Assembly: GCA_002966495.1 (NCBI GenBank)
Contig: CP016490.1
Coordinates: forward strand, 124,001 to 188,000
Direction of reading: 5' to 3'
From: Halomonas sp. GFAJ-1
GTDB taxonomy: Bacteria; Pseudomonadota; Gammaproteobacteria; Pseudomonadales; Halomonadaceae
Length of the DNA: 64,000 bases
A program made the translations under genes and the position numbers. Shown here one piece after another: positions 7,333-16,755 of this stretch. A model generated the notes under the pieces. The model saw only the letters and a list, made by a program, of their open reading frames with translations, was not told where the DNA came from and did not search any database. Within the stretch, counting starts at the first letter, position 1. Every line of letters begins with the position of its first letter.

Positions 7333-10300
7333 TCAGGTGAAAGAGTAGTTGGTGTTCCAGTTCTCTTCGAGGAAGTTGTTGAGATCCAGGTTTTCGAAGT
7401 TAGCCAACGCTTGAGTATTAATATCTTCTCCTGAGAAGGAGACGCGCAGCAGTAAAGCATCATCAGGGTCTTCTGATGTATCACTATTGCCTGCCAGCAG
7501 ATAGACTACTTCGTCGTTTGCAAGCCCAAGCTGACTAAGCCAATCAGCACCTTCCACGCCAAATTCGGCAGTTGTAAATACGGCAAAGGCAATATCAGCA
7601 TCAGCTAAAGTTCCAGTACCGATACCATCTTGATTGACATCATACTTTCCGAAGCCTGCTCTATAAATGCCATCCATGACGTTACTTGCCTCAAATCCAC
7701 GCAACATTTCAACATCACTGGCAGTTAGATCAATAAATAATTCATCACGCCCATCAGCATCACCAACACGAAAATCAGTAATGAGATCAACATCACCATC
7801 TGGTTGACCATTGACCAAAAACGTTTTTGACAATTGAGTGATGCTACCGCCAGGTTGTCCGTCCTGTTCGTTAGAAAATTTATCAAAACCTCCTAAAGCA
7901 AAGCGCAGCTTTTGGCTTTGGCTATCATCAAGAATACTTCCTACTACAACTACATTCTCCACTGCATCACTCACTAAAAACTCAGAAGCAACTCCACCAT
8001 TATCCTCTACATTTATTTCATAAATATTTTCAAAAGTATCTTTCACAACCCAAGACACCAGCGAAGACAGCTCTAAATTATCATTATTAACAGCGCCAGC
8101 AATCAAATCAATCGAAGTATTGTAGAGTCGTTCAGCTGCATAGACATCCAGCTCACCTACTGCAAAAAACTTCTCATTAGAAACATCTAAAGCATACCTT
8201 TGTGGCAAATCTTCACCACTGAGGGAACGCTGCACCAACTCTCCTAACGGATAAGTCACAGTCAACCCTGCTTTATTAAAATTATCTAAAACACTCAGTG
8301 CTTCAAAGTCTTTATAACCAATATCACCGGTATTTACAGAAACTAAATCAGCCTTCTGGATTTCAATAGTGTTAACTGCTGCAATCAAACTATCAGCATC
8401 ATCTTCAACAGTCCATGACAACAAATCAACATCAGCTAAGGCATCTTCATTATTTGCACCCAATAAAATATCATCAACTTTAGCCAACAAATCTTTTGTT
8501 TCTTCTACAGTCAAAGCACCTGCATCAAAAGGAGTACTCATTTTTACTTCGTAACTACCTGGGCGCCTGTCATTTGAAGGCTGCGGCAATGAGCTATCAC
8601 TATCAATAATATTATAAGCTTGCTCTAGCGTATAAAAGACAACTACATCATTTAGATCTACATTCCCCAAGTCTAAAAAGGCTTCATATTGCTCAGGCGT
8701 AAGATCAGTTTTAGCTAGAGCAACTTTATCTGCGTTCTTTACCCAAGGGGCATTGACCTCAATGGCATTAAATAAACTGTCTAGCTGAGCAGCAGTAATC
8801 TCCCAGGATTGTAAAATTTCTACGCTTATCTCCTGTGAGTTTATAGCTCCATTAACGATTTCTTCCGTAGCTTTATACCTTGCTTCAGCCTTAGCTACCG
8901 TCACGAATGAAAAGCTTTCTTTAGGTTCTTCTGTTTGAATTTCGTAACGTTCACTGACACTGAGCATATCCCCCAGCGTCAAACTTTCATTAAAAATAAA
9001 CCTAACAGGTGTTTCACCTAAAACAAACACGTCTCCTAGCTTTGCTACAAGCTGGTCACGCTGCTGAAGAGTCAAAATATCATCACGTACAGATACCTCG
9101 ACAGCGCCTGAAAAGCGTCCGTTTGTATCTTCAGCATCAAGTATAACAATGGCGAAGTCTGACACTGTCCAGCTATAAAGCTCATCCAAAGCTGCGCTAT
9201 CTAAGCGCGCATTCCTTGCAGACTGCTCGCCTTCATCCACGATTAAACCAACAGCATTTCTGTACTCTAAAGCTTTCTCAACGGATAGTGCCTCAGCCAA
9301 ATATGCTGTTGAATCATCGATAATATAATTCGTCGCCAGCCCACTATTATCTTCTAGATAAATCCCCACCGCTTCCTCAAGCGTATACGACTGAATCTCA
9401 AAGCCAGCGATTTGATCCAGAATAGCGTATTGCTCAAACGTAATAACCGCCGTGTCGTTTATTTCAACCAGCGTTGCGTCGCGGATGTGAGGAGGATGTT
9501 GACTACCGTTATTTGTATAGGCCGTGACAATGGCGGCAGCACTATCTAAAACGCTCCACTCGTAGATGTCCGTCACTGACAAATTGTCGGTGCTTGCATT
9601 CACGAGCGCTAGTACGGCGCTGTAATACCCTGCTGCGTCGGCCACATTGATGCTGCCTTCGCCAACGGCTTCGTCAATATCGAACACGTCGCGAGTGAAG
9701 AAGAAACGCTCAGCTAAATCGCCTGGAGCGGCGAACGTTTCAGTTGCCTCATCAAACACGTAAGTCAGCGTGTATGCGACCTCGTTATAATCAAAGCCAT
9801 CTTCACCAAGGCCATCAACCAAGGCGTCGTACTCAGCGGCTAGAATATTGCCATCTGCACCACCGTTGGCCACGAAGATACTGTCTGCGCCCTCAAGAAC
9901 TTCCGGAATACCGCTTGTACTGTTCTCAATGACAGCCAGAATATCGCTGGCAGAATCGGTGATGCTCCAATTGTAAAAGGCTTCAAAATTGGCTGCGTCC
10001 CGGTCGGTAGAGCCCTCAAGAATGCTCTTGACGGTTTCAATCTCTGTTAGCGCGTTGGCAACTCTCAACGCTCCGTTGGCATTTGTGTAGGGCGTGTTGC
10101 CCGTAATGGAGTAAAACTCACTGGGGGCGAGTACGCCACCGGCCTCAGCACCCACGGCTGCTTCCAGATCCGCGTAGGTGACGGTAGTTCGGAGGGCATC
10201 CTCACCTGCATCCAAGCGCAGCGCATCCTCAACAACACCCAATAGCTCTTCGTACTGCGCTTGAGTGATTTCCTCACCTTTCACACGCACCGTTTCAGCA

Positions 10301-13300
10301 TTCAAAATGGCATCGTTGTCAAACGCATCATCATCGGCGTTGACGTTACTGATACCGTTGAGCAAGTTGCTAATGGAGTCTTCGATCTGCCACACCACTG
10401 CATCGCTTGCCAGCAAGGCCGCTTGGTTCTCTGCACCCGCGATGATGGCGAAATAGCTCTCTCCCTCAGCCACTGTCCACACTTCATCGAACGATGTATC
10501 CAGATCGATCACGTAGCTGTCGACGAGCGGGCCATCGCCATCATCAATAACAGAGATGGCGTTGGCCAGCGTGTACTCCACCAGCTCATCGAGCCGCACG
10601 TAGTTAAACTCAGCCGCGCTCAGCGCTTCGAACTGCGCAATCGTGATGATGTCATCACTCACATTCACCGCATTCGCGCGCGTGAGATGAGGAACACTAC
10701 CCTCTTCAATCGCTTCTAAGATCGCTGAAGCGCTATCGACGACCGTCCAGTTAAACAGCCCATCGGCATCGGGCGTTTGGGTATTAAGCGCGCCATCGAG
10801 AATGCGCTCTACTACTTCGAGAGTTGCCGCTGCTTCATCGACGCTGACCTCACCCGCCTCAAAGGGTACGGTGGTATCGATGTCATAGTTGGCGGCCAAG
10901 CTCTCGGCGTTGACAGCATTTTCCAGCGTGTAGCGAACGATGGTCGCGCCCAGTTCGAAGTTTTCCAGCGCATTGAGCTGGTCAAATTGAGCAGAGGTGA
11001 TCACCCGATTGTTCGCTGATACCTGATTCGCTTCAATCACGTGCCCTTGATCCAGGTCCGCGATAATAGCCTCAGCCGTATCACTAATTTCCCAGACAAA
11101 TAGCGTCAGCGGTGGCTGGTTGTTAGCGCCTTCCAAAATGCGAGACACATCCGCAAAGGTGCCTTCAGCTTGGGCAACCGTAACGGTGCCAGCATCAAGA
11201 ACTTTATCAAGGTTAATAATGTAGTTACTGGCTAAGGGGTCAGCAGCCAGGGCCTCGGCCAGCGTGTAATCTACTTCTGTATCGCCGAGCACGAAATTAA
11301 CTAGCGCGTCTAACTGCACAAACTGAGCGGGTGTGATAATCATTTCAGTGACCCGAATACTTTCAGCCTGATTAATTTGCGGGCGAGCAGAGGGCGTTGC
11401 CAGAATATTCGCCAAACTATCAACAATGTGCCACTCAAGTAACATGGAACGCGTTAGGCCGTCTGAACCGGTATTTTGTGCTAAATCGAGTAGTTGGCGG
11501 GTGTTATTAATGAGTTCGGCCGCTTCTCGTACCGTTACATTACCAGCGTTAAATAGCGCGCCGGGGGCCAGCGTATAGTTAGCTGGCATGTCGTCTGTGC
11601 CTAACGCCTCTTCTAACGTGTATGGCACCACCGTGTTGCCAAGAACAAAGTTATTTAACGTATTAAGGTCGGCAAACTGATCGGGGCGAATGGTGGCATT
11701 GGTTAATGTGACGCTTTGAGCGCCCACCACTTCTGGTCGGCCTAAGCCACCGCTTACCAGCACATCTTCGGCATCGGCACGAATCGACCATGTATAAACA
11801 CTGCCAAGGCCAATTGGCGCAGTGTCTACGTCAAAATCACCCGCCAAAATCATCTCAACCAACCCAAGCTGGTTGCCCGCGGCTGTAAGGCCAAGCATCC
11901 CCGCGTCAAAAGGCTGGCCTGGGTTAATCAAGTACTGGTCAGGCAGCTCACCGTTTTGCGCCAGCGTTAATGCTTGCTGAAGGGTGAGGTAGGGAAGGTC
12001 AGCGCGGGCTTCAAGGGTATTGGAAAGCTCGCTATTAGGGTCTTGAGCATCACGTTGGGCACTGCGTAGTGGATTATTAGCCCCTTCACGATAAGCGTCT
12101 AAATCCAAATTGACGCCCGCCGCATCAATAGCGTCAAGCGCCTGCTTCACTTGGCCTGCAATTGAAGGAAGGCCTAATGCATCCGCCATTTCCTGATTGG
12201 TTAATTCGCGGCCGTTTTCACTCGCTTGATTAAAGGCAGAGGCCAACCGTGACAGTGCATCAGCACTACTGATGCCTGCGGTAGCCGCCATAGATAACAG
12301 GCTTGCGACTTTGACGCCGGCAATTAGCAGGTCAACGTTCGCCGATGCTTCGGCCAACGGGTCAGTGGTTAACAGGTTAAGTCGATCATCAAGCCCCAAG
12401 GCGGTTTTTATAACGCTTTCGGCATCGCTATTATTCAGGCCAAACTGCTGAGATAACTGCACCATCATGGTGGTGAGTGGTGTAATGACGGTCGAGCCAT
12501 CGGGTGCTCGCAGCACGCCCGTAAAGGGAAGCCCTGTCGATATATCCACACCGCCAGTGGCGGTAAGAATACCGCTACCCTGCAAGCCGGAGAAAAACCC
12601 GCTGCCATTGGTGGTCACACTGTTAGCGTCGAACTCACGGGTAACGGTAGCACCCGAGATATACCCATCAATTACATAGCCACTAATCGTTGAAGGCCCG
12701 GTTTCGCCACCACCACCACCACCACCACCTCCCGCGGCGGCAGCTCCCAGGGCAATCGCGCCCCCGCCAACATACAACCAAGGTGGAATATCCGCGAAAG
12801 AACTAACAGGTGCGCTACTACTTGCAATGCTTGTGCCTGACACAGCGGGGCTGAAAGAGGCGCTCGGTACGAAAAGTAAATTACCGAAGTCGGTGCCTTC
12901 TGCTACGCCGTACTGAAGCGCACTACTGGGGCTGATAAGGAGCAAATCCCCTTGCTGGACAACTGCACTACGCGCCAACGTCATTTGGCTACCGTCCGCA
13001 CGGGTAATCAGCACATCACCGTTTGGCAGCAGCTCCCATGACTGCACATCGGGAAGCTGACTAAGGGGAACTAGCAGGCCGCTATCATTACTTAGCGCCT
13101 CCATGAGCGCGGTGATATCAACCACCACACGGCCACCCTCAAGGGCAACATCCGCAGCCGCCAAGTCGATACGATAGCCATTATTCATTAGCAGCGTCAG
13201 GCTGCCGTTAGGCATGCGAATGACTTCGGCGACGCCTTGTAAATCGTTAATCGCCACGTTGGAGTCAGCAAGCGCCTGCTGGGCCATAAGGGGTAAAACC

Positions 13301-13545
13301 AGCGTGGCAGCCATGCCGGTATTTTTGAGTGCTTTTTGGTTTTTCGCCATCCAGCGGCGCACGAATGCCACTCGCGCCTGTGGATCAGCCGGTATGTCGA
13401 TACGCACAACATCGCCGCGGGTGTCGGCCATTGTTTGCCATGCATGCTGCGAAGCAGCACTGCTGACCCTGACACCGTTAAGCAAATGGCCGCTAATCAC
13501 GCCTGGTTGCGTCGACTTAAGAATATCGGCTGATGACGTCGCCAT
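7333..13545 (-). CDS. Giant repeat-containing surface or secreted protein, putative type I secretion substrate
   Basis: A ~2070-residue acidic protein. The start is the ATG at 13545, nine bases after GTGGAG; earlier GTG/ATG codons overlap that site. Residues 1-95 are basic, with a hydrophobic stretch near 78-92. Residues 95-250 hold hydrophobic/hydrophilic strand patterns (LLPNGDVLITRADGS). A hydrophobic segment and nine glycines fill 255-280. Residues 285-425 form a beta-rich module (SGYVIDGYISGATV, PDGSTVITPLTT). About ten degenerate repeats occupy 586-1832. The C-terminal ~240 residues carry VDLITDFRVGDADG, a calcium-site-like DVNQDG and a hydrophobic tail, resembling type I secretion targets. 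There are no cysteine clusters and no enzymatic motif seen. A role in adhesion or biofilm is inferred. No secretion genes are adjacent. The 3' part of the gene is visibly richer in A+T than the 5' part. Confidence 0.8.
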   Translation of the reverse strand: MATSSADILKSTQPGVISGHLLNGVRVSSAASQHAWQTMADTRGDVVRIDIPADPQARVAFVRRWMAKNQKALKNTGMAATLVLPLMAQQALADSNVAINDLQGVAEVIRMPNGSLTLLMNNGYRIDLAAADVALEGGRVVVDITALMEALSNDSGLLVPLSQLPDVQSWELLPNGDVLITRADGSQMTLARSAVVQQGDLLLISPSSALQYGVAEGTDFGNLLFVPSASFSPAVSGTSIASSSAPVSSFADIPPWLYVGGGAIALGAAAAGGGGGGGGGETGPSTISGYVIDGYISGATVTREFDANSVTTNGSGFFSGLQGSGILTATGGVDISTGLPFTGVLRAPDGSTVITPLTTMMVQLSQQFGLNNSDAESVIKTALGLDDRLNLLTTDPLAEASANVDLLIAGVKVASLLSMAATAGISSADALSRLASAFNQASENGRELTNQEMADALGLPSIAGQVKQALDAIDAAGVNLDLDAYREGANNPLRSAQRDAQDPNSELSNTLEARADLPYLTLQQALTLAQNGELPDQYLINPGQPFDAGMLGLTAAGNQLGLVEMILAGDFDVDTAPIGLGSVYTWSIRADAEDVLVSGGLGRPEVVGAQSVTLTNATIRPDQFADLNTLNNFVLGNTVVPYTLEEALGTDDMPANYTLAPGALFNAGNVTVREAAELINNTRQLLDLAQNTGSDGLTRSMLLEWHIVDSLANILATPSARPQINQAESIRVTEMIITPAQFVQLDALVNFVLGDTEVDYTLAEALAADPLASNYIINLDKVLDAGTVTVAQAEGTFADVSRILEGANNQPPLTLFVWEISDTAEAIIADLDQGHVIEANQVSANNRVITSAQFDQLNALENFELGATIVRYTLENAVNAESLAANYDIDTTVPFEAGEVSVDEAAATLEVVERILDGALNTQTPDADGLFNWTVVDSASAILEAIEEGSVPHLTRANAVNVSDDIITIAQFEALSAAEFNYVRLDELVEYTLANAISVIDDGDGPLVDSYVIDLDTSFDEVWTVAEGESYFAIIAGAENQAALLASDAVVWQIEDSISNLLNGISNVNADDDAFDNDAILNAETVRVKGEEITQAQYEELLGVVEDALRLDAGEDALRTTVTYADLEAAVGAEAGGVLAPSEFYSITGNTPYTNANGALRVANALTEIETVKSILEGSTDRDAANFEAFYNWSITDSASDILAVIENSTSGIPEVLEGADSIFVANGGADGNILAAEYDALVDGLGEDGFDYNEVAYTLTYVFDEATETFAAPGDLAERFFFTRDVFDIDEAVGEGSINVADAAGYYSAVLALVNASTDNLSVTDIYEWSVLDSAAAIVTAYTNNGSQHPPHIRDATLVEINDTAVITFEQYAILDQIAGFEIQSYTLEEAVGIYLEDNSGLATNYIIDDSTAYLAEALSVEKALEYRNAVGLIVDEGEQSARNARLDSAALDELYSWTVSDFAIVILDAEDTNGRFSGAVEVSVRDDILTLQQRDQLVAKLGDVFVLGETPVRFIFNESLTLGDMLSVSERYEIQTEEPKESFSFVTVAKAEARYKATEEIVNGAINSQEISVEILQSWEITAAQLDSLFNAIEVNAPWVKNADKVALAKTDLTPEQYEAFLDLGNVDLNDVVVFYTLEQAYNIIDSDSSLPQPSNDRRPGSYEVKMSTPFDAGALTVEETKDLLAKVDDILLGANNEDALADVDLLSWTVEDDADSLIAAVNTIEIQKADLVSVNTGDIGYKDFEALSVLDNFNKAGLTVTYPLGELVQRSLSGEDLPQRYALDVSNEKFFAVGELDVYAAERLYNTSIDLIAGAVNNDNLELSSLVSWVVKDTFENIYEINVEDNGGVASEFLVSDAVENVVVVGSILDDSQSQKLRFALGGFDKFSNEQDGQPGGSITQLSKTFLVNGQPDGDVDLITDFRVGDADGRDELFIDLTASDVEMLRGFEASNVMDGIYRAGFGKYDVNQDGIGTGTLADADIAFAVFTTAEFGVEGADWLSQLGLANDEVVYLLAGNSDTSEDPDDALLLRVSFSGEDINTQALANFENLDLNNFLEENWNTNYSFT
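8050..11790 (-). repeat. Tandem array of about ten degenerate protein repeats (105-140 residues each)
   Basis: Each unit starts with an aromatic pattern W-[TSE]-[IV]-x-D-[ST]-x(4)-I and continues with A-x-x-V, then I-T-x-x-Q-[FY]-x-x-L, then V-x-Y-T-L-x-x-A, a Y-x-I-[DN] block, F-x-A-G-x-[VL]-[ST]-V and finally I-L-x-G-A-x-N before the next W. I count W-type starts at residues near 586 and then about every 105-140 residues to 1832. The first three or four copies are most alike; later ones carry insertions and losses. A half unit precedes the first full copy. The copies differ at DNA level, so this is an old, diverged array. Confidence 0.75.
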
Positions 13546-13782
13546 TAAGCACATCTCCACTAAAGGTAAATGGCGCTATGCGCCGTATTTTTATTTCGGA
13601 TCGCCGTTAATCGACGATGTGCCGCGGTGAGAAGCAGCAATCAATGTGATTAGAAAATTGGCCTTAAGTATTTCACAAAGAAGTAGCAAATAAACCATTA
13701 AAAAGGACGCTTAATTGCCTGTTAACGCGTATTAGAGGCTTCATGAACATGCGCAGGGGGAGATAGTTTGGGAAGGCACAAC

Positions 13783-13814
13783 AAAAAAGGGCCTAGCGAT
13801 GAACGCTAAGCCCT
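13783..13814 (-). terminator. Rho-independent terminator after tRNA-Leu
   Basis: On the - strand, a 10-bp stem GGGCTTAGCG / CGCTAGGCCC (one G-U pair) is followed by six T (13783-13788). It lies seven bases beyond the tRNA 3' end. Confidence 0.85.
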
Positions 13815-13820
13815 AAAATT

Positions 13821-13907
13821 TGGTGCCGGTGGCCAGACTCGAACTGGCACACCCGTAAAGGCGGCGGATTTTGAATCCGCTGCGTCTACCAATTCCGCCA
13901 CACCGGC
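13821..13907 (-). tRNA. tRNA-Leu (anticodon CAA)
   Basis: An 87-base tRNA on the - strand. The acceptor stem GCCGGTG pairs with CACCGGC, followed by discriminator A and an encoded CCA. The D-arm has GGCGGAATTGGTAGACGC, the anticodon stem GCGGA/TCCGC encloses TTCAAAA (anticodon CAA, reading UUG), and the T-arm has GTTCGAGTC. A long variable arm, as in class II tRNAs, confirms Leu. Its 3' end faces the accessory region holding the giant repeat gene. Confidence 0.95.
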
Positions 13908-14020
13908 AATGGATGAGCATTATACGGAGATAACACCGTAGGTCAATCACATCAACTGACTTTATCTAACGAAAGCGCTATCCTATGCCGCCTGTTTGAC
14001 CACTGAAAAGAGCCATTTCC

Positions 14021-15052
14021 ATGCAGCGCGCGGACTTCCATTTCGAGCTACCCGATGAGCTCATTGCCCGTTACCCCTCTGAGCAGCGCAGCGACTGCCG
14101 TTTGCTATGCGTGGATGGCCAGAGCGGCGCACGTGACCATCGCCGATTTACCGACTTACTTGAAATTCTCGAGCCTGGCGACTTGCTGGTGTTCAACGAC
14201 ACCCGTGTCATACCGGCACGCCTGCACGGCCATAAAGCCAGCGGTGGAAAAGTCGAAATGCTATTGGAGCGCCCTTTAGACAGTCATCGCGGCTTGGCGC
14301 ATATCCGCTCCAGTAAATCGCCGAAGCCTGGCACCGAGCTAATCTTTGAAGGCGATATTCATGCCATCGTAGAAGGCCGCCGCGACGCACTGTTTGAGCT
14401 GCGTTTTCTAGGCGACACGCCGATGATTGCCCTGCTAGAAGCGCATGGCCATATGCCACTGCCGCCCTATATCACCCGCGAAGATGAACTCAGCGACCGA
14501 GACCGTTACCAAACGGTGTATGCCCGTCGCGACGGCGCGGTGGCCGCTCCTACGGCGGGGCTTCATTTTGACCAACCGCTGCTAGACGCGCTGGCCGAAA
14601 AAGGGATTAACAGTGCATTTGTGACCTTGCATGTGGGCGCGGGCACCTTTCAGCCAGTACGGGTTGATAATATCCTTGAACACCACATGCACAGTGAGTG
14701 GATTGAGGTTTCTGAAGCTGCCTGCCAAAAAGTGCGCGATACCCAGGCTGCTGGTAGGCGAGTGGTTGCGGTTGGCACCACCAGCGTGCGCTGCCTAGAG
14801 AGCGCCTGTATGAAAAGCGCCAATGGTGAGATAGCTCCCTACAGCGGCGATACCGATATTTTTATCTACCCTGGTTACGAGTGGCGCTGCGTGGATGCGC
14901 TAATCACCAACTTCCACCTGCCGGAATCTACCCTGCTGATGCTGGTGTCGGCCTTCGCAGGCTATGAACACATGATGCAGGCTTACCGTACAGCCGTAGA
15001 AGAGCGTTACGCCTTTTTTAGTTATGGCGACGCCATGCTGCTTACCCGCTAA
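14021..15052 (+). CDS. queA: S-adenosylmethionine:tRNA ribosyltransferase-isomerase
   Basis: 343 residues, the family's normal size. QueA transfers and isomerises the ribosyl group of SAM onto 7-aminomethyl-7-deazaguanine in tRNA to make epoxyqueuosine at position 34. Diagnostic blocks are FHFELPDELIARYPSEQRSDCRLL at the N-terminus, LLVFNDTRVIPARL near residue 60, APTAGLHF near 175, and VGTTSVRCLES and NFHLPESTLLMLVSAF in the C-terminal half. tgt follows within a few bases, so the two queuosine steps are co-transcribed. Confidence 0.96.
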   Translation: MQRADFHFELPDELIARYPSEQRSDCRLLCVDGQSGARDHRRFTDLLEILEPGDLLVFNDTRVIPARLHGHKASGGKVEMLLERPLDSHRGLAHIRSSKSPKPGTELIFEGDIHAIVEGRRDALFELRFLGDTPMIALLEAHGHMPLPPYITREDELSDRDRYQTVYARRDGAVAAPTAGLHFDQPLLDALAEKGINSAFVTLHVGAGTFQPVRVDNILEHHMHSEWIEVSEAACQKVRDTQAAGRRVVAVGTTSVRCLESACMKSANGEIAPYSGDTDIFIYPGYEWRCVDALITNFHLPESTLLMLVSAFAGYEHMMQAYRTAVEERYAFFSYGDAMLLTR

Positions 15053-15068
15053 TTAACGAGTTATTGTG

Positions 15069-16214
15069 ATGCGAAACGAATGCTTTATGCGCTTTGAGCG
15101 CTTAGCCGAAGATGGCCGTGCGCGCCGTGGCCGCCTGCACTTTCCCCGTGGCACGGTGGAAACGCCCGCCTTTATGCCCGTAGGCACCTACGGCACTGTC
15201 AAAGGTATGACACCCGACTCCGTGAAAGAGATTGGCGCGGAAATCATCCTTGGTAATACGTTTCACCTTTGGCTGCGCCCGGGCACCGACGTGATTGAAG
15301 CCCACGGCGACCTTCACGATTTTGCCCAATGGGACAAACCCATACTGACCGACTCCGGCGGCTTTCAGGTGTTCTCGCTCGGTGAAATGCGCAAAATCAC
15401 CGAGCAGGGCGTCCACTTCCGCTCGCCGGTAGATGGCAGCAAGGTGTTTATGGGGCCGGAAGAGTCCATGGCCGTGCAGCGCTCGCTGGGCTCTGACGTA
15501 GTGATGATCTTTGACGAGTGCACCCCCTACCCCGCTACCTTTGAAGAAGCGGAAAAATCCATGGAGCTTTCGTTACGCTGGGCCCAGCGCTCACGCGATG
15601 CCCATGGCGACTCACCTTCAGCGCTATTCGGCATTATTCAGGGCGGCATGCACCCAGCGCTGCGCGAGCGTTCGCTCAACGGGTTGTTAGAGATCGGCTT
15701 CGACGGCTTGGCGATTGGTGGCTTGTCCGTTGGCGAGCCCAAAGAAGAGATGATCAAGGTGCTCGATTACCTACCCACCTGGATGCCCGATGAAAAGCCG
15801 CGCTACCTGATGGGCGTGGGCAAGCCGGAAGACCTAGTAGAAGGCGTGCGCCGAGGCGTGGATATGTTTGACTGCGTAATGCCGACCCGCAATGCGCGCA
15901 ACGGCCACCTCTTCACCTCTGACGGCACGGTCAAAATTCGCAACGCCAAACACCGTTTCGACACCCGCCCGCTTGATGATGAGTGCGACTGCCATACCTG
16001 CAAGAATTTCTCCCGCGGCTATCTGCACCACTTGGATCGCTGCAACGAAATGCTAGGTTCGATGCTTAATACCATCCATAACTTACGCTACTACCAGCGT
16101 GTGATGGCTGATTTGCGCGCGGCAATCGAAGCGGGTACATTGACGACCTTTGTGGAAAGCTTCTATGCACGGCGCGGCCTACCGGTGCCTCCCCTTGCAG
16201 AAACTGACACCTAA
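15069..16214 (+). CDS. tgt: tRNA-guanine transglycosylase
   Basis: About 381 residues. Tgt swaps guanine-34 of GUN-anticodon tRNAs for preQ1. Visible are the nucleophile region ILTDSGGFQVFSLGE, FDECTPYP, GIIQGGM, MPTRNARNG and the zinc site CDCHTCKNFSRGYLHHL near the C-terminus. The start is uncertain: a GTG at 15066 and ATG at 15069 have a weak GAG site upstream, while ATG 15087 (MRFERLAEDGRARRG) matches the family's usual N-terminus better. It follows queA and precedes yajC-secD-secF, an order common in proteobacteria. Confidence 0.96.
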   Translation: MRNECFMRFERLAEDGRARRGRLHFPRGTVETPAFMPVGTYGTVKGMTPDSVKEIGAEIILGNTFHLWLRPGTDVIEAHGDLHDFAQWDKPILTDSGGFQVFSLGEMRKITEQGVHFRSPVDGSKVFMGPEESMAVQRSLGSDVVMIFDECTPYPATFEEAEKSMELSLRWAQRSRDAHGDSPSALFGIIQGGMHPALRERSLNGLLEIGFDGLAIGGLSVGEPKEEMIKVLDYLPTWMPDEKPRYLMGVGKPEDLVEGVRRGVDMFDCVMPTRNARNGHLFTSDGTVKIRNAKHRFDTRPLDDECDCHTCKNFSRGYLHHLDRCNEMLGSMLNTIHNLRYYQRVMADLRAAIEAGTLTTFVESFYARRGLPVPPLAETDT

Positions 16215-16294
16215 TCAATAATAGCCACTGGCTGCGGCGAGTGGTTTATTAACCCGTTCACCCATTGAGTGTTCTAACCCAGGAGTTCCCTGCA

Positions 16295-16621
16295 ATGCTG
16301 GATTTCTTCATCTCACCAGCCCATGCCCAAGAAGCCGCTGCTGGCGGTGGCATCGCGCAAATTGTCATGCTGGTCGGTTTCGTACTGATTTTCTACTTCC
16401 TGCTGTGGCGCCCCCAGGCAAAACGCGCCAAGCAGCACAAACAGCTGGTTACCAGCTTAGCTAAAGGTGATGAAGTCGTCATCGGTGGTGGCTTAGTGGG
16501 CCGCATTACCAAAGTTAGCGATGAGTTTTTAACTCTGGAAGTTTCAGAAGGCAACGAAGTTAACGTGCAGAAAAATGCCGTCGCTGCCATTCTGCCCAAG
16601 GGTACCATTAAGTCCATCTAA
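16295..16621 (+). CDS. yajC: Sec translocon accessory subunit YajC
   Basis: 108 residues. The ATG at 16295 has AGGAG nine bases upstream; an earlier in-frame TTG lacks one. The protein has a short N-terminal segment ending PAHAQ, one membrane span near residues 25-45 (MLVGFVLIFYFLLWRPQAKR, the YajC hallmark) and a cytoplasmic domain with GDEVVIGGGLVGRITKV. It joins SecD-SecF to form the complex that assists SecYEG export and membrane insertion. Confidence 0.95.
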   Translation: MLDFFISPAHAQEAAAGGGIAQIVMLVGFVLIFYFLLWRPQAKRAKQHKQLVTSLAKGDEVVIGGGLVGRITKVSDEFLTLEVSEGNEVNVQKNAVAAILPKGTIKSI

Positions 16622-16755
16622 CGCCTGAAGTCTTCCCTGCCGAGTCAGTGCCAGCCACCCCGGCAGGGGTGACATGGTAGCGTCGATGGTGAACGTTGCT
16701 GTGCACAGCCTGTCTGTGCACAGCAATTCCGTTTGTAATTGAAGGCAGGGCTTGC

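Noticed and set aside
10261..10719. Rightward 152-codon frame within the giant gene
   Set aside because: It is antisense to the repeat region and has no protein-like features; long shadows are expected opposite repetitive acidic coding sequence.
8050..11790. CRISPR-like or DNA-level tandem repeat
   Set aside because: The units differ in length and sequence at DNA level; the repetition is only in the protein.
12700..12740. CCACCACC-type simple repeat as a regulatory or microsatellite element
   Set aside because: It encodes the run of nine glycines of the giant protein on the other strand.
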